Positions 35,062 through 48,084 of a DNA stretch of 64,000 nucleotides are shown here, piece after piece; positions within the stretch are counted from its first letter, which is position 1; each line of letters opens with the position of its first letter. The stretch is from Epiperipatus broadwayi (lineage: Eukaryota > Onychophora > Udeonychophora > Euonychophora > Peripatidae), in the NCBI GenBank assembly GCA_028023455.1, contig JAQFVV010006551.1, positions 641,001 through 705,000 of the forward strand, written 5' to 3'. Below the pieces are notes generated by a model. That model was not told where the DNA came from. It made no database searches and worked only from the letters and a program-made list of their open reading frames with translations. The position numbers and the translations under genes are program-made.

Positions 35062-35606
35062 TATTTCTTACGACATTATTAAAGTCTTCAAATTTAATTC
35101 CTATTATGGCTTTCTATAGAAGGTTCAGAGACGTATAACTTTTTTATCTGCTTGTCAATGAAATTATACAGACAATAGGAATTGAAATTTTGGACAAATG
35201 TGACAAATAATTTAACCCATGATTTTTGTAATAAAATTTATTTTATTTAGTGTAACCCTGAATACACTAATTAAAAAAGTAACAATACAATATTGAAAAT
35301 TTTATTCCTCACCATATATAATGGAAAGCAAAGATTAAAAATATATTATTTTTCAATTTTGTTCTTGTCTATTTGTTCAAAGTATAATTTCTTTTATATT
35401 CAAAAAAATGTAAAGAATATTCTAAAGAACATTGTAGTAAAAGGAATGAAGTCAGTCAATTTTTTTTTTTTACCAAATCCCATATCAGATCCAACATTCA
35501 TTATTCAGAAAAAAGTCGTTAGTTTTCTTAATTCATTTGGTTAAAGAATTATATAGAAGGCAAATTTCTCAAAAAGAATATTTGCCATATGTTTTTGATT
35601 TAATCT
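35062..35606. other. AT-rich spacer
   Basis: One 83-codon frame (35293-35544) shows no recognisable domain. Nothing else seen. Confidence 0.5.
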
Positions 35607-35719
35607 AAACTTGCATTTGTGGCCGAGACATCAGCAACAGTTGCTTTACAAGCAGTTGTCCCAGGTTAGTGGGTTCGCTTCTCGGCTGTTGCTATGACAC
35701 ATGGGGGGAAAAAACTTGC
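35607..35719 (+). mobile_element. tRNA-Gly-derived SINE, copy 4 (with target-site duplication)
   Basis: Element 35615-35711 between perfect 8-bp duplications AAACTTGC. Body starts GTGGCCGAGAC; anticodon arm TTGCTTTACAAGCAG; GGTTCGCTTCTC; tail ATGGGGGGAAAA. Confidence 0.8.
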
Positions 35720-36219
35720 CTGAGAGCATCTATTAAAATCAATTAGAAAACAATTTTATTGCATAAATAATAAAATAGTTTTTATAATCTCAGGTTTTTT
35801 TATTGCAAAAACATTAATGTTTTTAAGTTTCTGTAGTAATTTTTGTTTTAAATAAAAATGTGTATTAATATCAAATGGCATCACAACACAACGGTAAGAA
35901 CTTTTTCATTTTTCATATTTTCATAATAGGGTGATTTTTGCTTTTTAGTTGAATTTTTTTTAACTTTTTCTATTTATTTAATTGCCATAGGTACTAATGT
36001 CTCAAAAGTTGTTAATTATAGTGACATATATTTCCTTCTCATTTTAAGGAACTATTTTTCTCTGAACACATTTGATTAAACACATTTTATAGAAATTGGG
36101 TTCACATATAAGCTAAATTTTTGTGCATAAAAATTGATATAAAACCAGAGACCAGTGTACCACATATAATGTAATAGTATACTAAAAATACATTTTTACA
36201 TTAATATTGCATTAAAAAT

Positions 36220-36342
36220 CAACTGCACCAATTTTTTTTTATGTATCAAAGCATCGACCAGGAAGGGAACCCACAAACCCAGAACAACTGCTTGCAAGGC
36301 GGCTGCTGCTGACCTCTCAGCCACCAACGCTTGACAACTGCA
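36220..36342 (-). mobile_element. tRNA-Gly-derived SINE, copy 5 (with target-site duplication)
   Basis: Element 36228-36334 in reverse orientation between perfect 8-bp duplications CAACTGCA. T-run on the left, GCTTGAC on the right. Confidence 0.8.
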
Positions 36343-36854
36343 TTAAATTTGTGATTTAATTTTGGAAATAAAGTATTCATCAACAAAAAGTTATTAAGAT
36401 TCATTTATCTAATTCAAATCATTAATATTTTGCTTTTATTAGAATAAATAATTATATATACCAGATTACTTAGTCTTAGCAACAATTTGCATATCTTTTT
36501 ATATAAAGTTTTTTAAGATTCCTAATAATGTAAAATGCCTTATAAAATAACATTGCAGAGTTTCAATCAACAATGAAATATATATATTCTATTGCACATC
36601 GATGAACAATCCTTTGTAGGCACAGGAAAGTTATATACTGCATTGAATAGTCTAAAGTTAAATCAATCATTGCATTTTCATTTTTACTTGATTTTATATA
36701 GTAGTGCCTTGCAAGTGTTTGGTGTTGTGTGATTTGTGCTATTTAAAACACAACCAAGAGTAAAAATTAATGGCTTATTGCAATTAAATTTTTAAAAAGT
36801 TTTTCCCAGAATAATTTCAGATAATCAGATTTTTTCTTATATAAAATTTATAAA

Positions 36855-37080
36855 AATAAATATATTCCACTAAACATCTCATTATTACCATTCATTATGC
36901 TTACACAAGCTATTTACACAGAGGCAAAATTTTCCATTCAGTAATACCATTCAGTGGAAGTGAGAATAATCAATGGATGCATGAAGGTTTGTGTGTAAAA
37001 TCCCTATCAAGTACTTACTCATCACTGATTAATTTGGCTTGCACTGAGTGGTGCTACTGTATGCTTCTGAATAAATATAT
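36855..37080 (+). mobile_element. foldback retroposon copy 3, diverged
   Basis: Element 36866-37069 between perfect 11-bp duplications AATAAATATAT. The head (CACTAAACATCTCATTATTACC) and two diverged arms are recognisable (AATCAATGGATGCATGAAGG on the left; GATTAATTTGGCTTGCACTGAGTGG on the right). The hammerhead-like centre is deleted. Confidence 0.75.
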
Positions 37081-40055
37081 GCATAATATCAATTTTAATG
37101 GAGTTCCATAAATACAGTAATATTTGTAATAATTATTGCTAAAAAAATAAATAAGCATTCAGGATAATAATTTCTTTTATAAATAGTTGACTGACCACAT
37201 TAATTTTAACCATTTACTGTGAACTATTGCTAATTGTTTTAGTATATGCTTAAATTTAAGATTTATTAAATAAAGCATGACTATACCCCAAAACTGTACA
37301 ATTTTAGGTATTCAACTTTTACTATAAGTATACAAAAATTATTTATGACATATGCTTACCTTCATAAAAATACTCAAGTTACATTATCTTAGAACATAAT
37401 AAAATTGATTGCCTTAAAAAAACTATAATAAGCTGAGAAAACTGGTAAACAGTCCTTGATGTTGTCAGCCATGAATCAAAGAACATTGAGTTTTATGCTA
37501 GCATAAAGAAAAGAAGAAAAAATAAAATATCCAATCTTGATGTTAACCAAAATTACTCCATGTACAGAAATATGAGAAATGATTTTAAATAATAAGACTA
37601 ATAAATATACCCATAACATATTAACACAGTGTCTAAAGAAACCAATGATTGTCTGAGCACCACAATGACAAGATGAACATAAGTTTTTTATAATTAATTA
37701 AACTAGGATTTTGCATCACTTTGTAATCCAGAAAATGATTCAAAATCTTTAATTCTTTAGTCCATCATATTAATCAGCTCACAAAGCAATGTAGAATTAA
37801 TACTTTGCATCATATGCAAAAGATGAGAGAAATTTACCAATGAAATTATATCTAATATTTTCTTTAACTGATTTACATTATGTTTTTGCATATAGAAATA
37901 ATTAAAAATACTCTTGCATTATTGAAAAATAAATTGAATCATTTAAGAGAAAACTTTTAACATAATACTAATATTAATAAATTCTACATATCTTTGATTT
38001 TGATGAGTAATTTAAGGCTAAGCTAAATTATACCAAACTAGAAATAAATTGTTTATATATATACATTTCTATATTAAAAATAATATACTTAAATATCTAA
38101 AAATACATACAAAGTTTCCATCTAATATCTTTGATAAGCTATATTCCTATCAGGTGAAAGCTTTCTTTTAAGAAAAAACACCATATATTTCTGTCATTTT
38201 AAGTGATAGCAATGATAAAAGAAAAAGTTCTATTTATGAGGCTTTCACTCATTGATTACTCAATATTTCATCTATGAAATTAAATTATATAAATATTAAT
38301 TACATTGTGTGTCTTTTCACCCAAAGCTTTGAAAAGCAGTAACTAACTGTTAATGCCAAATGGTGCATTTTGTTTTTATAAGCAGACAAAAACTATATTG
38401 TACATCCAAGAATTTCAACTCAATTATTAGCAATGAAAAATGAATTCTCTACTATTGTTGTATTTTATCAAAAAATAATTCTCTTTTTAAATTATGAATA
38501 ATTTCTGTTCTAAATAATATTTATTCTTAATTTTAACCTAAAACATGAACCTAATGGAATTTTTTATAAATGGCATTATTCTTTTAAAATAAGATTTAAT
38601 TCAGGTACTACTATCTAAGGTGATGGTTAAGGTGGAGCAATACAAATCAGGTAATGCCATATAGGCCAGGATGCACATGTTCAGGGTAGGATCAGAGCTT
38701 CTGGGTGATTTGTTCCTCTGTTATATTGTGTCTACCAATTTCTTGTTTATCATCCCAGATGTCACTGATGCCAAACTTTTGGCTTTGAAGTTTTCTCTTG
38801 AAGTATTTGTGAATCTTATCTATTTCTTACTAAGAAAGATGTAATATTCATGACCACTTTATTAAGTTTGACCAAATAAGTGTTAGCCCAATTAATTCTT
38901 CTAATCTTACATGCTTATTCCATAAAATTTAAAATCCAACATGTTATATGTATATTAACGATATTGATGATAAAGTTTTACTCAAAACTAATCATTTAGC
39001 ACCTAAAAAATTGGAGATCCTACAGTGTGTTGTTTAGTGCAGATTATTAACTATATATCTGTCATCTCCAAATATGAAGCAGTGTAATAAGGAAGTATAG
39101 GATTTCATATTTAAGATATTTAATGAGATCAAAATAACATAGTTGGAAATAAATAAATGTATTAATCCACATACATTTTTTTGCCAAATATGTTGATAAT
39201 CTTGAAAAAATGATTAAAAATTGGAGTCATTATTTAAACCAAAAAAAAAAGGATAAAGACGTGCACTATCCCATTCTTTATTTTCTATAAACATTACCTC
39301 TATCCTATTTATTACTTTTTATCAAATCACATAACATGTATAGACATACATTGACTTTTCTTAATCATTCAAAAAGTTATCTTTTAGAAAATAAAATAGC
39401 ACATGTCATATATGGGTGGAATTTATCCATCATTGGAAAGTTTTCAATGAAGAAAATATGTTGTTTTCATTTCAATTCTTTCTCAATGATAGATAATATT
39501 AGTTAATGGAGCTTTATTTACTTTTAGATTTCATTATCATTTCAGTAGGGATTTTGCCAGTGAATATTTTTCTTTAACAAACTTGATAAGTGTGTAATTT
39601 TTTATCACAATAACTCCAATTTCATTCAGAACATAATACAAACTAAAAAAATGACTTATCTTGAAGTACAATTATCTAAAGAAGTCATCTTGCATTTACA
39701 ACATTTCTCATGTTTTATGTTCAAACCATTTTATCTAATATGACATTATAATGACAAAATAATTTAAGTTATTAATTACATAAATGTAATATTAAGAAAA
39801 TCAAGTCATACATCATGTGACTTAACTTAATAAGCTTGTATTACAAAAATAATAATAATTTGATAAATGCTTTGGTGATGTAATATTGCTAAGGCTGTTA
39901 AAATATAGTATAGCTAAAAATTATTCAGACCCATATAGCTATTTAAGTTAAATAGCTGGATTTGAAGACTAGTACATGTCTGAAAATTTCAGATTTTCTA
40001 CTTAATAGTTAAGTATTAGATAAATGCTGAGCTTGAGTTGGTATTTTAGATCTAG
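37081..40055. other. AT-rich sequence, nothing recognised
   Basis: About 3 kb without a supportable gene. A slightly less AT-rich stretch at 38610-38830 might be an old repeat, but I cannot place it. Confidence 0.5.
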
Positions 40056-40065
40056 TGTTTGAATA

Positions 40066-40135
40066 TCCTAGTGCCCCCCTGATGAGAGCCATTAACTCAA
40101 AACTGGTTTGGAGATAGGGATAATCCAAGATGGAG
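40066..40135 (+). ncRNA. diverged hammerhead-like motif
   Basis: CTGATGA, then stem II GAG/CTC with loop CCATTAA, AAAAC in place of GAAAC, then CTGGTT in the place of stem III. A distal helix (ATCCTA against TAGGGAT) takes the place of ATCCAA/TTGGAT in the main family. The proximal part of stem I pairs poorly. It looks like a decayed relative of the core in the foldback retroposons, but no arms are visible. Confidence 0.3.
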
Positions 40136-40670
40136 ATTTTAAATGCTCTCTCTTGTGGAATTTATTTTAAAAAGCTTGTTTACAGCTATTAGCATACTCA
40201 TTATATTATAAATGTAATATATCTATTTGTCTGCTACTTTTTTACTATTGGTGAAATTTTGTTGTACATATTTTAAAATTTAAATATGTACATATTTTAA
40301 TAATTGTGAAAAATCGAATTTATTTATTTTAGAATATACATATGTATATACATAATAAAACAATTATTGGCTATGATTATGAAGGATAACACCTCAAAAG
40401 CCTTAGCCTGGATTAACTCATTTTGATTGTTTTTCTATTAACAGCTTCTTCAAACAGTGTTTTAAAGCACTTGTATATACTAAAACAATTATTACAAATA
40501 TATAATTTCATTAATCAAAAATTTGTAAAGTGTTTACCATGGTAATAAATATTATTATTAACAATTATGATAACAAAATTAGTCTATGTTATTTTCATAA
40601 GCATTTTCATTTGCTAAACATTTTAAATCTGCTATAAATAAATGAGTATTTGTGTAATAGTCTGATAGTA

Positions 40671-40679
<9 letters not shown>

Positions 40680-40709
<30 letters not shown>
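40680..40709. repeat. (TA)n microsatellite
   Basis: About 30 bp of TA. Confidence 0.95.
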
Positions 40710-40712
<3 letters not shown>

Positions 40713-40736
40713 TTTGGCAATATTTATTTGGGAAAA

Positions 40737-40905
40737 TGACAACCTATAACTTTATTTATTGGAAATCATGCATGTTTTTTGTGAGAAATTATCTTCCATC
40801 CTCTAAACATATTTTTTTATATTTTGAAGAATGGCCATCTATAACTTTATTTAGTGAAAATTAAACAAAGATGTATTTACGTTTTTTTTGTGAGAAATTA
40901 TCTTG
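40737..40905 (+). repeat. diverged direct repeat
   Basis: Two copies of CTATAACTTTATTTA followed by TTTTTTGTGAGAAATTATCTT, about 100 bp apart (from 40743 and 40840). Origin unknown. Confidence 0.6.
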
Positions 40906-41580
40906 CAACAAGTAAACTTTTAACAATTTAAACTTATTACAAGTGGTAGATCAACCCAAAAAAAATAATGGTTTTTCTTAGCATCATGGCCATTGACTGA
41001 ACTTTCTTATCTTGAACCACATTCTATTACAAATGGCTACTCTCTTTCAACAATTCTAAACAAAGCACCACCATAAAATTAGCAACAAAACCAACATTTT
41101 GACTAATAAATTTCTCCTCCTCAGAATATTTTAATATTCACTTACAAAATTAATTCATTTCCTTTTTACAAGATTGTAAATGTGTTTAATTCGGTCTTTA
41201 TATATACATTCGTTTGTGCTGTTGTCTTTTATCACTGATGGACTAATACATAAGTACTAATAAATGTCATTAAGTGATATCCCAAGATTCATGTAAATTT
41301 TATCAAGTGCTCTCCCAAAAATCATGAATTTTAATATTTGCACTTTTCCTGTTAATTAAAGATTTCCTGTTTTTGTTTAAAAAATTTGCCTCTTTGATTT
41401 CACTTTTATTATAATTTGTTTTCTTATAAACAATTGTAGTGCTATCTGGATCAAAACAGATATTATTAAATCATGTTATATAAAATATAATAATCTTTTA
41501 AATATTTTTAATACTACCTGTCATTTCTCTATATATGAAGCTTTGTATCTATGCATTATTTTCTAAAACAATATTATTAT

Positions 41581-41846
41581 TTTGTTAATATATTAAAACA
41601 GGAAAAACTCCCCATACAGTAGTGTCACTCAATCCAAAGTAATCAATGGATGCCAGAAGGCTTGTGCATAAAATCCCTATCTAGTGCCTACTCATTCAAT
41701 ATCTCCAGACTAGTTTCTAGCTTATGGCTTTTATCAGTGAGGAGCCTTGGATTTGAGTGGCACTACTATATGGAGAATTTTGCCTGTTTTAATAGCAGTT
41801 ATGAGCAAGCATAAGAAATGGTGATCATGTGATGTTTGTTAATATA
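41581..41846 (-). mobile_element. foldback retroposon copy 4 with hammerhead-like core
   Basis: Element 41593-41834 between perfect 12-bp duplications TTTGTTAATATA. The head is on the right (ATGGTGATCATGTGATG), so the element reads on the minus strand. Head, a short left arm, hammerhead-like motif (41695-41753) and a long arm with GATGCCAGAAGG (plus strand) are all present. Confidence 0.85.
41695..41753 (-). ncRNA. hammerhead-ribozyme-like motif, copy 4
   Basis: On the minus strand: CTGATAA (A at the conserved G8, probably damaging), stem II AGC/GCT with loop CATAA, GAAAC, palindromic ACTAGT, C, TGGAGA. Stem II AGC/GCT replaces GGC/GCC seen in copies 2 and 9, a compensatory change. Stem I has one A.C mismatch. 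Confidence 0.55.
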
Positions 41847-43350
41847 CATCACATTTTTCAAATCATTCCCCAGTCTATTAGCTGGCATACAAAATAAAAT
41901 ATATGATTTTCCATATATATATTTAATTAAAGTAGTTTGAGTATTTGAAACATTTGAAAAAGATATTCATATTTTTACCATTAATATCTTGATTCATTAA
42001 ATTAATATTATTTCTGTTTTAAATTGAGTTAAAATGTAGAGAATATGAGAGGGAACCTAAAAATAACTGGAATTGTTATCTTGTAAGTGCATCTGTTGGT
42101 GTAAATACTTCTGTTATTACATACCTCTTGTGAGGACTTTTTGGCATCAATTTTCCAAATTACATTATCATGTAAAATCTTGGTGCTACTTAGCACATTT
42201 TTTGGTAAAGTACATTTCACAAATATGAGGATTTTTTTGTAATGATGGGGAGTTGTAATAATGTGAAATTCTGTTTCTTTTAGGAAAAATGGCAGGGAAA
42301 ACAGTTGCAATGCTGAAACAGATTACAGGAAAGCTTCTCAGAGGGAAATGCAAGTTGATGAATGATTTAATAAAATTGTCAAATTTTACCATATCCCATA
42401 AAAATGTGGAAGTAAAGTCCTGAGGTACTATGGTGCTATTTTTTTAACACAAATGGGACTTTTCTCTCAAAATTAGTACTCAACAGTTAGATGTTTAATC
42501 TACAAGTTCTGAACTGTTTGTATGATGTGGTAAAATGTAAACATTCCATTACTTGGTAAAGAGGAGAGTACAAGCATCCCCACATCAATTCTTCTGAGAG
42601 AAGTTGTGTGATTTTTTTAATTTAAATTCAGTATGATTTAGATTATCTGTCAGTCATATTCAATTGATCTCTAACTATATAACATTTTTTTTTTATTCTC
42701 TCAAACAAAAAAAAATCCTCAATGTATTTTTTACTGACTTATGAGTGGTGGAAAAAAATGCAACAAGCATTAAAAGGCTTCACTTTGTGTTTCCTGACTA
42801 CTTCAAAAAGGGAAAAACACATTTAAACTGGTGTATTGTATTAGGGGCAGTACTTTGAAGAAGATTAAATTTATAACACTTAAAGATAAATAAACATTTT
42901 TATTATAAAATTACGGTTATTTCTGGATTTCACCTCATATGTCTATTGACATAATCAACTTCAATCACCTCTTTTGAAATATTTCACTATTTTGTATTTA
43001 TCACTATGACAACAATACAACTTTTTCTTAAATATATATTTTTTGTTTTGTAATAGTAGGTTTTGCCCATATGAAATTAATAAATCACAAAATACTAAAT
43101 TTTTTACATAAGAACTGATTGGATTTGGTTATAATAGTAAACACATGAACTATACTTTATATCAAATTAATATATAATGTTAATAAAAAAAAGCAAGACA
43201 TTAATGAAAAAATGAATATTTATTTCATATACTTCAAAAGCTCAAGTTAAATGTATTAAAAATACATATTGAAAATTATTTAGTTTATTTTGTGTCCCAC
43301 CTTATGTTCATAGATTGGCAAATAATTTGAAAAATGTGATATTTATGAGG
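41847..43350. other. AT-rich sequence, nothing recognised
   Basis: Two overlapping minus-strand frames at 42029-42392 lack recognisable domains. Confidence 0.5.
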
Positions 43351-43353
43351 CAA

Positions 43354-43457
43354 AAAGCATTGGTGGTCGAGAGGTCAGCAACAACTGCTTTACAAGCAGT
43401 TGTCCCAGGTTAGCGGGTTCGCTTCCTGGCTGATTATATGACACATGGGCAAAAAAG
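43354..43457 (+). mobile_element. tRNA-Gly-derived SINE, copy 6
   Basis: AGCATTGGTGGTCGAGAGG, anticodon arm CTGCTTTACAAGCAG, GGTTCGCTTCC, then GACACATGGGCAAAAAA. No clear target-site duplication. Confidence 0.8.
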
Positions 43458-45082
43458 TAAAGTTGTGTATCAAAGTTTGTATATATGCAAAGCTTCATAT
43501 ATTGTGGAATCAAGAAGTAATATCAAAAAATGGTTATGCTGAACATCAGCTTTTATATAAACATATAAAAGTAAAAAAGTAAAATAAAGATTTAATAACA
43601 GTATCCGCTTCATTATTATGAAAAATATATAATTTTATTATCAATACTAGAATTTTTCCAAGGTAAAAATTATAATAAAAGGGATATCAAATTGCCAATA
43701 TTTAAGAAATCATAGATGACATTCACTTCAGCAAATTATATATATATATTGAAAATGACAAATCTGGTATAAAGTCCATGGATCTTAAACTCCAAAATCT
43801 GTTATTTTATTAGTGTATCAAACAATGCAAAGTTTATTATTAAAAGGAGGTTGCCTTGACAACAGATTAAGATTGTTAATTGTCATTGATTTTGAGAATG
43901 TCTAAGTATTGTCTGATTTTTATTATATATATAACATTAATTCACAATTATAGCAATATATTAAGACACAGCACAATACTGTATCTAGATAGTAGTCTAA
44001 TATAGAAACTAACGTTAACATTTTTACAAAATGAAAAAGCTTACTAGAATATCTTGCAAGTTCCATATTTTATTGATAAACTATAGTCTCTTTAGCTGCA
44101 GTAAGTCATGATAAGGAAAACTTTTAAAATCAAGACTTGATACTATTTCATTTTAATAACACTTATCAGTTTAAAAATATCCAGAATAATATAATTAAAA
44201 TGGAATTAATTATTTTGACTTTATTAGATATTATAGTTTTATACATATAATCAAAAAAAAAAAAAACAAGAATATTTACAGAAAATGATGGTTTCTAGTT
44301 CAAAATAAAAATTTTGTTGTTGGGATTCTAGTCCTGTTGAAATGACAATGGATTTCAATAAAATCTGGATTTTTCAAGACCCTTTATTAAACTTCAGTGA
44401 TCTTGTAGTTTAATAATCTATTTTATATACATTCTGAGCAGTCCAATGCATTATCTCATATTATTGTTGTCATGGATATGAGTAATCATTATAAACTTAA
44501 AAGATTTATCAAAGTATTTTGAGCACTATATAGTACACATTGTCATAAAATACTATATGTATAAAAAGTCTGTTTTTATTTTTATATTTCTTCAAACATG
44601 CAACTACCAATTGCATGAAAACTTTGCAGATTTGTATTTTCAAACTATTCAAGCTCTTAAAATGATGACATCCAAATTAACATAATTGACATAATTGCAC
44701 AATAAGCAATTGATACTTAACATACGTTAAATAAAAAACCATTTTCAGACCATGTTGATCTATATTATCTATATATTAATCCTAATATGATAGTAAACTG
44801 AGTGTTGAGGACATGATAATAAGAATATGGTAATGATAAAAATATGTAAAGATCATTCAATTCTAAGATTATTCATAAAGTTATGAAATTTTAACAGGTT
44901 CCAGTTATGATTACTTAATAGCAAACAATTTTAAAATCTTTTCATATATTTCAGATTCTGAAAATCTTGCACTTTACTATATGAGCCTATAGATGATTCT
45001 TATTTTAAACTTTTTTAGTGTGCTAATGCTATCTGGTCATAAATAATAATATTAAATAATGGGTTGCAAAATTAGTTATATC
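43458..45082. other. AT-rich sequence, nothing recognised
   Basis: No supportable gene or named repeat. Confidence 0.5.
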
Positions 45083-45211
45083 CTAGTTATATATATATAT
45101 TTCTCATGTGTCATAGCATCAGCCAGGAAGTGAACCCATTAACCCAGGACAACTGCTTGTAAAGCAGCCATTGCTGACCTCTCGACCACCAATGCTTGAC
45201 TAGTTATTTAT
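45083..45211 (-). mobile_element. tRNA-Gly-derived SINE, copy 7 (with target-site duplication)
   Basis: Element 45095-45199 between 12-bp duplications with one mismatch (CTAGTTATATAT, CTAGTTATTTAT). Reverse orientation: TGTCATAGCATCAGCC on the left, CCACCAATGCTTGA on the right. Confidence 0.8.
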
Positions 45212-45324
45212 ATTTCAGGTAATTTATATGAGAAATTCTAAAGTTTTTTATATTTTAAAGGAATTCTACTTTATATTTTAATATATAAACACATAGTATA
45301 TGTAATTGGCATTTCCTTTTTTTT

Positions 45325-45560
45325 GTCTTTCTGTCTATTAGTTGCATACTTATCGACTTACCTATCTCTCCAATACATCTCCACTTATCTACTTACCATC
45401 TACATATCTATTTTATTAGAATTTACTGGCTTATCTAACTTTCAATTCTTATCTACCAATCTATCTTTCTATCCACCAATTCATTTATCTATCTATTTAT
45501 CTATGCCCCCATTATATTTTGCTTTCTGTTTAAATGGATTTATCTATCAACATATTTAAA
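45325..45560 (+). repeat. degenerate (TCTA)n low-complexity tract
   Basis: Pyrimidine-rich tract with many TCTATC and CTTATC units. The 78-codon frame over it, rich in Leu, Ser and Tyr, is a by-product. Confidence 0.7.
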
Positions 45561-46337
45561 ACTCCATTTATCACTTTTATATATATAGTAGCAAAAATTG
45601 TTATAGTTAAAATATAAATTGAAAATAATCTTTTTAAACAGCATGCTATAGTTCTAGCTGGGTAATATATATATATAATTAAATAAGCTATAAATAGTTT
45701 TAAAAAGCATTACTTCCAGTTGGCAACTAGTAGTGGGGAAAAATATAGTTTTTCTAGTTCTTATTTATCTTCTAGCACAGACAGCTAGATAACAATTTGC
45801 CAAGAAATAATTAGAAAGATAGATATTGAACTACCTGGAAAAAATTTCAAATATTACTCACTTTTGAATCCCATATCATAGATAGGGCAAAAATCATATG
45901 ATGAGGCCTTTATATACATATACATACATAAATTTCCATATGTTTATATTTAATATCATTTCAATTTAAAAATCATAATTAGTCTTTTTATTTAATTATT
46001 TAAGGAAAAAAGTTTTTTTCCCCCAGCAAAAATCTTTATTAAATAAAATGACAATTTTTAGTATTATTAATTTTTTATTATTATTTGTTAACATTTAGTT
46101 TAATTATAAAACGAATTATTTTATTGTATAGTAATATTATACATATATTTATGTATAATCTTTAAATGGACAAAACTAAATAAATAATATATATGTTTAA
46201 TCACAATCTATTTCATATACTCTATAAGCTGTAAGATTATTAATCACCATTATGGGTAAAATAACAAACCAGACCCTCTGGTGCATTGGTATGCATTTTA
46301 AATAAAAAGCCTCATTAGGGATGGTAGAGATTTGCAC

Positions 46338-46344
46338 ATCTTTC

Positions 46345-46394
<50 letters not shown>

Positions 46395-46402
46395 AGATGT
46401 AT
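46338..46402. repeat. (TA)n tract inside an inverted repeat
   Basis: CATCTTTCTAT and ATAGAAAGATG flank about 40 bp of TA, giving a cruciform-capable palindrome. Confidence 0.85.
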
Positions 46403-46644
46403 ATATTCTAATTACAATTACTTTTTACGATATATACTTAATTTAGTAATGGAAGATATGTATTAATTTGTAAAAGGTTCAAGCCTCTAGAAAATATGAA
46501 TATTATACAAAAAATATGAAAATGAACTATTTGCTTCAAAATTTGAAACATGTTAACACACACGCATACAAATATTGTGTTTAAATCAATGGCATAAACA
46601 ATGCAGAAAAAATATAGATTCATTTGCATTTTTTTTCTCTTTGT

Positions 46645-47270
46645 AATATTTTGAAATTTGAATTTTTTTCTACAGTACAGACTTTTTCATACCTGCACTT
46701 CTATATGTAATATATAGGGGGTTTGAATTCAGAGTTTCACATGACGCTCAACCATCCATGCTATCTGATACTGCTGGTACACTTGATCACACACATGTAG
46801 AAAAGGTAAATAATCACCAATATAAGTATTTCATGCTAAACCAGCACTCGTCAGTTGATCCAGATTATCATGTCCACACATATATACAATCAAAGCTCAG
46901 CTTATATTAAGATAACCAATCTTCATACTTTAATAGACAGGCTTCAAACCGCTTCACCCCACAACTCTTCAGTCATCCATTTCATTGAAAATCTGATGAT
47001 GGAATGCTCAAAGCTTAATTTAGGCCAACTTTCTCATCCTATCCATGTTGACCATAAGTCACTCTGAACCCTCATGTACAGGACATAATCTTTTTACATA
47101 CATATATGAAGGATGGGCAGACCTTGAAGCACTATATTTTGAAATTTGATTTTTTTTCTACAGTACAGGTTTTTTATACTTGCACTTCTATATGTAATAT
47201 ATAGGGGTTTGAACTCAGACTTTCACATGACCCTCAACCATCCATGCTATCTTATACTGCTGATAGAATT
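46645..47270 (+). repeat. direct repeats of about 130 bp flanking about 360 bp
   Basis: 46645-46772 and 47138-47265 match closely, including TTTTTTTCTACAGTACAG, TGCACTTCTATATGTAATAT and CAACCATCCATGCTATCT. The interior (46780-47130) has no recognised protein; a 70-codon frame (46855-47067) is not convincing. Part of the interior (46795-46835) resembles 845-885. Unknown repeat; it could be a small terminal-repeat element or a partial tandem duplication. Confidence 0.65.
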
Positions 47271-47274
47271 TTTA

Positions 47275-48080
47275 TAATATTATAAAAGAACTTTTTTTTT
47301 TAAGTGATGTTTATTTTGCTTGAGATTAGTAGGACAGAAATCGAAAATTTATATGTTTTTCTTTCTCCTGAATAGATTTTAAAACTGGATACTTGGCATT
47401 AGTCTTTTTGAATTTGGTATGTTTTAGTCGAAAAGTGGGAACCTTTTTCAATGGTGATTCATTTCAAATTTATCTGATTTAGATAAGGGCCATAATTTTT
47501 CAGGGTTCAGAATAAGAGCATGTAAAACAATATACATTTATTTATTATTTAAATATTCAACAATCACATGATCATAATAATCCTCACTGCCATTATGTTA
47601 TTACAATTTCATATGCTTATGTAATTGCAAAAAATAAAAAAAAAAGGTACATTGTTAATAAGACGTTAAGAAAATACAACTACTGATGGCTGTAAGCACT
47701 CTTTCCAGGAAATCATTGAAATTGCAGAATGGCTCTATTCTAACTATGCAGTTTGTTGCTCATTAGGCAAATATAAATAATAGTTGAGACATTTTATCAA
47801 AGTACAAATACATCATCATTATTAGAATAATGTCATTATCCCTTTTTTAAATAAAAATAAAAAGCATATTCTACCAAAGATTATTTTACTGTATATATTT
47901 TAAAAAATGTATGTGGGCTGGGTTACAATTTTTCAAAGACCAGAATAGGTCTGTGGAATTGTCCATTTTAGATATAGATTCTTTTTTCTAGGCAAATATT
48001 AAAAATATATAAAATTATCTATCAGGCACTGAATATAACTCAAGAAGTAAAACAATAGGGTCTAGTAATTTGAGCTATTT
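47275..48080. other. AT-rich sequence, nothing recognised
   Basis: No supportable feature. Confidence 0.5.
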
Positions 48081-48084
48081 TCTT

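Noticed and set aside
45323-45559. 78-codon frame rich in Leu, Ser and Tyr
   Set aside because: Produced by a degenerate TCTA-type repeat.
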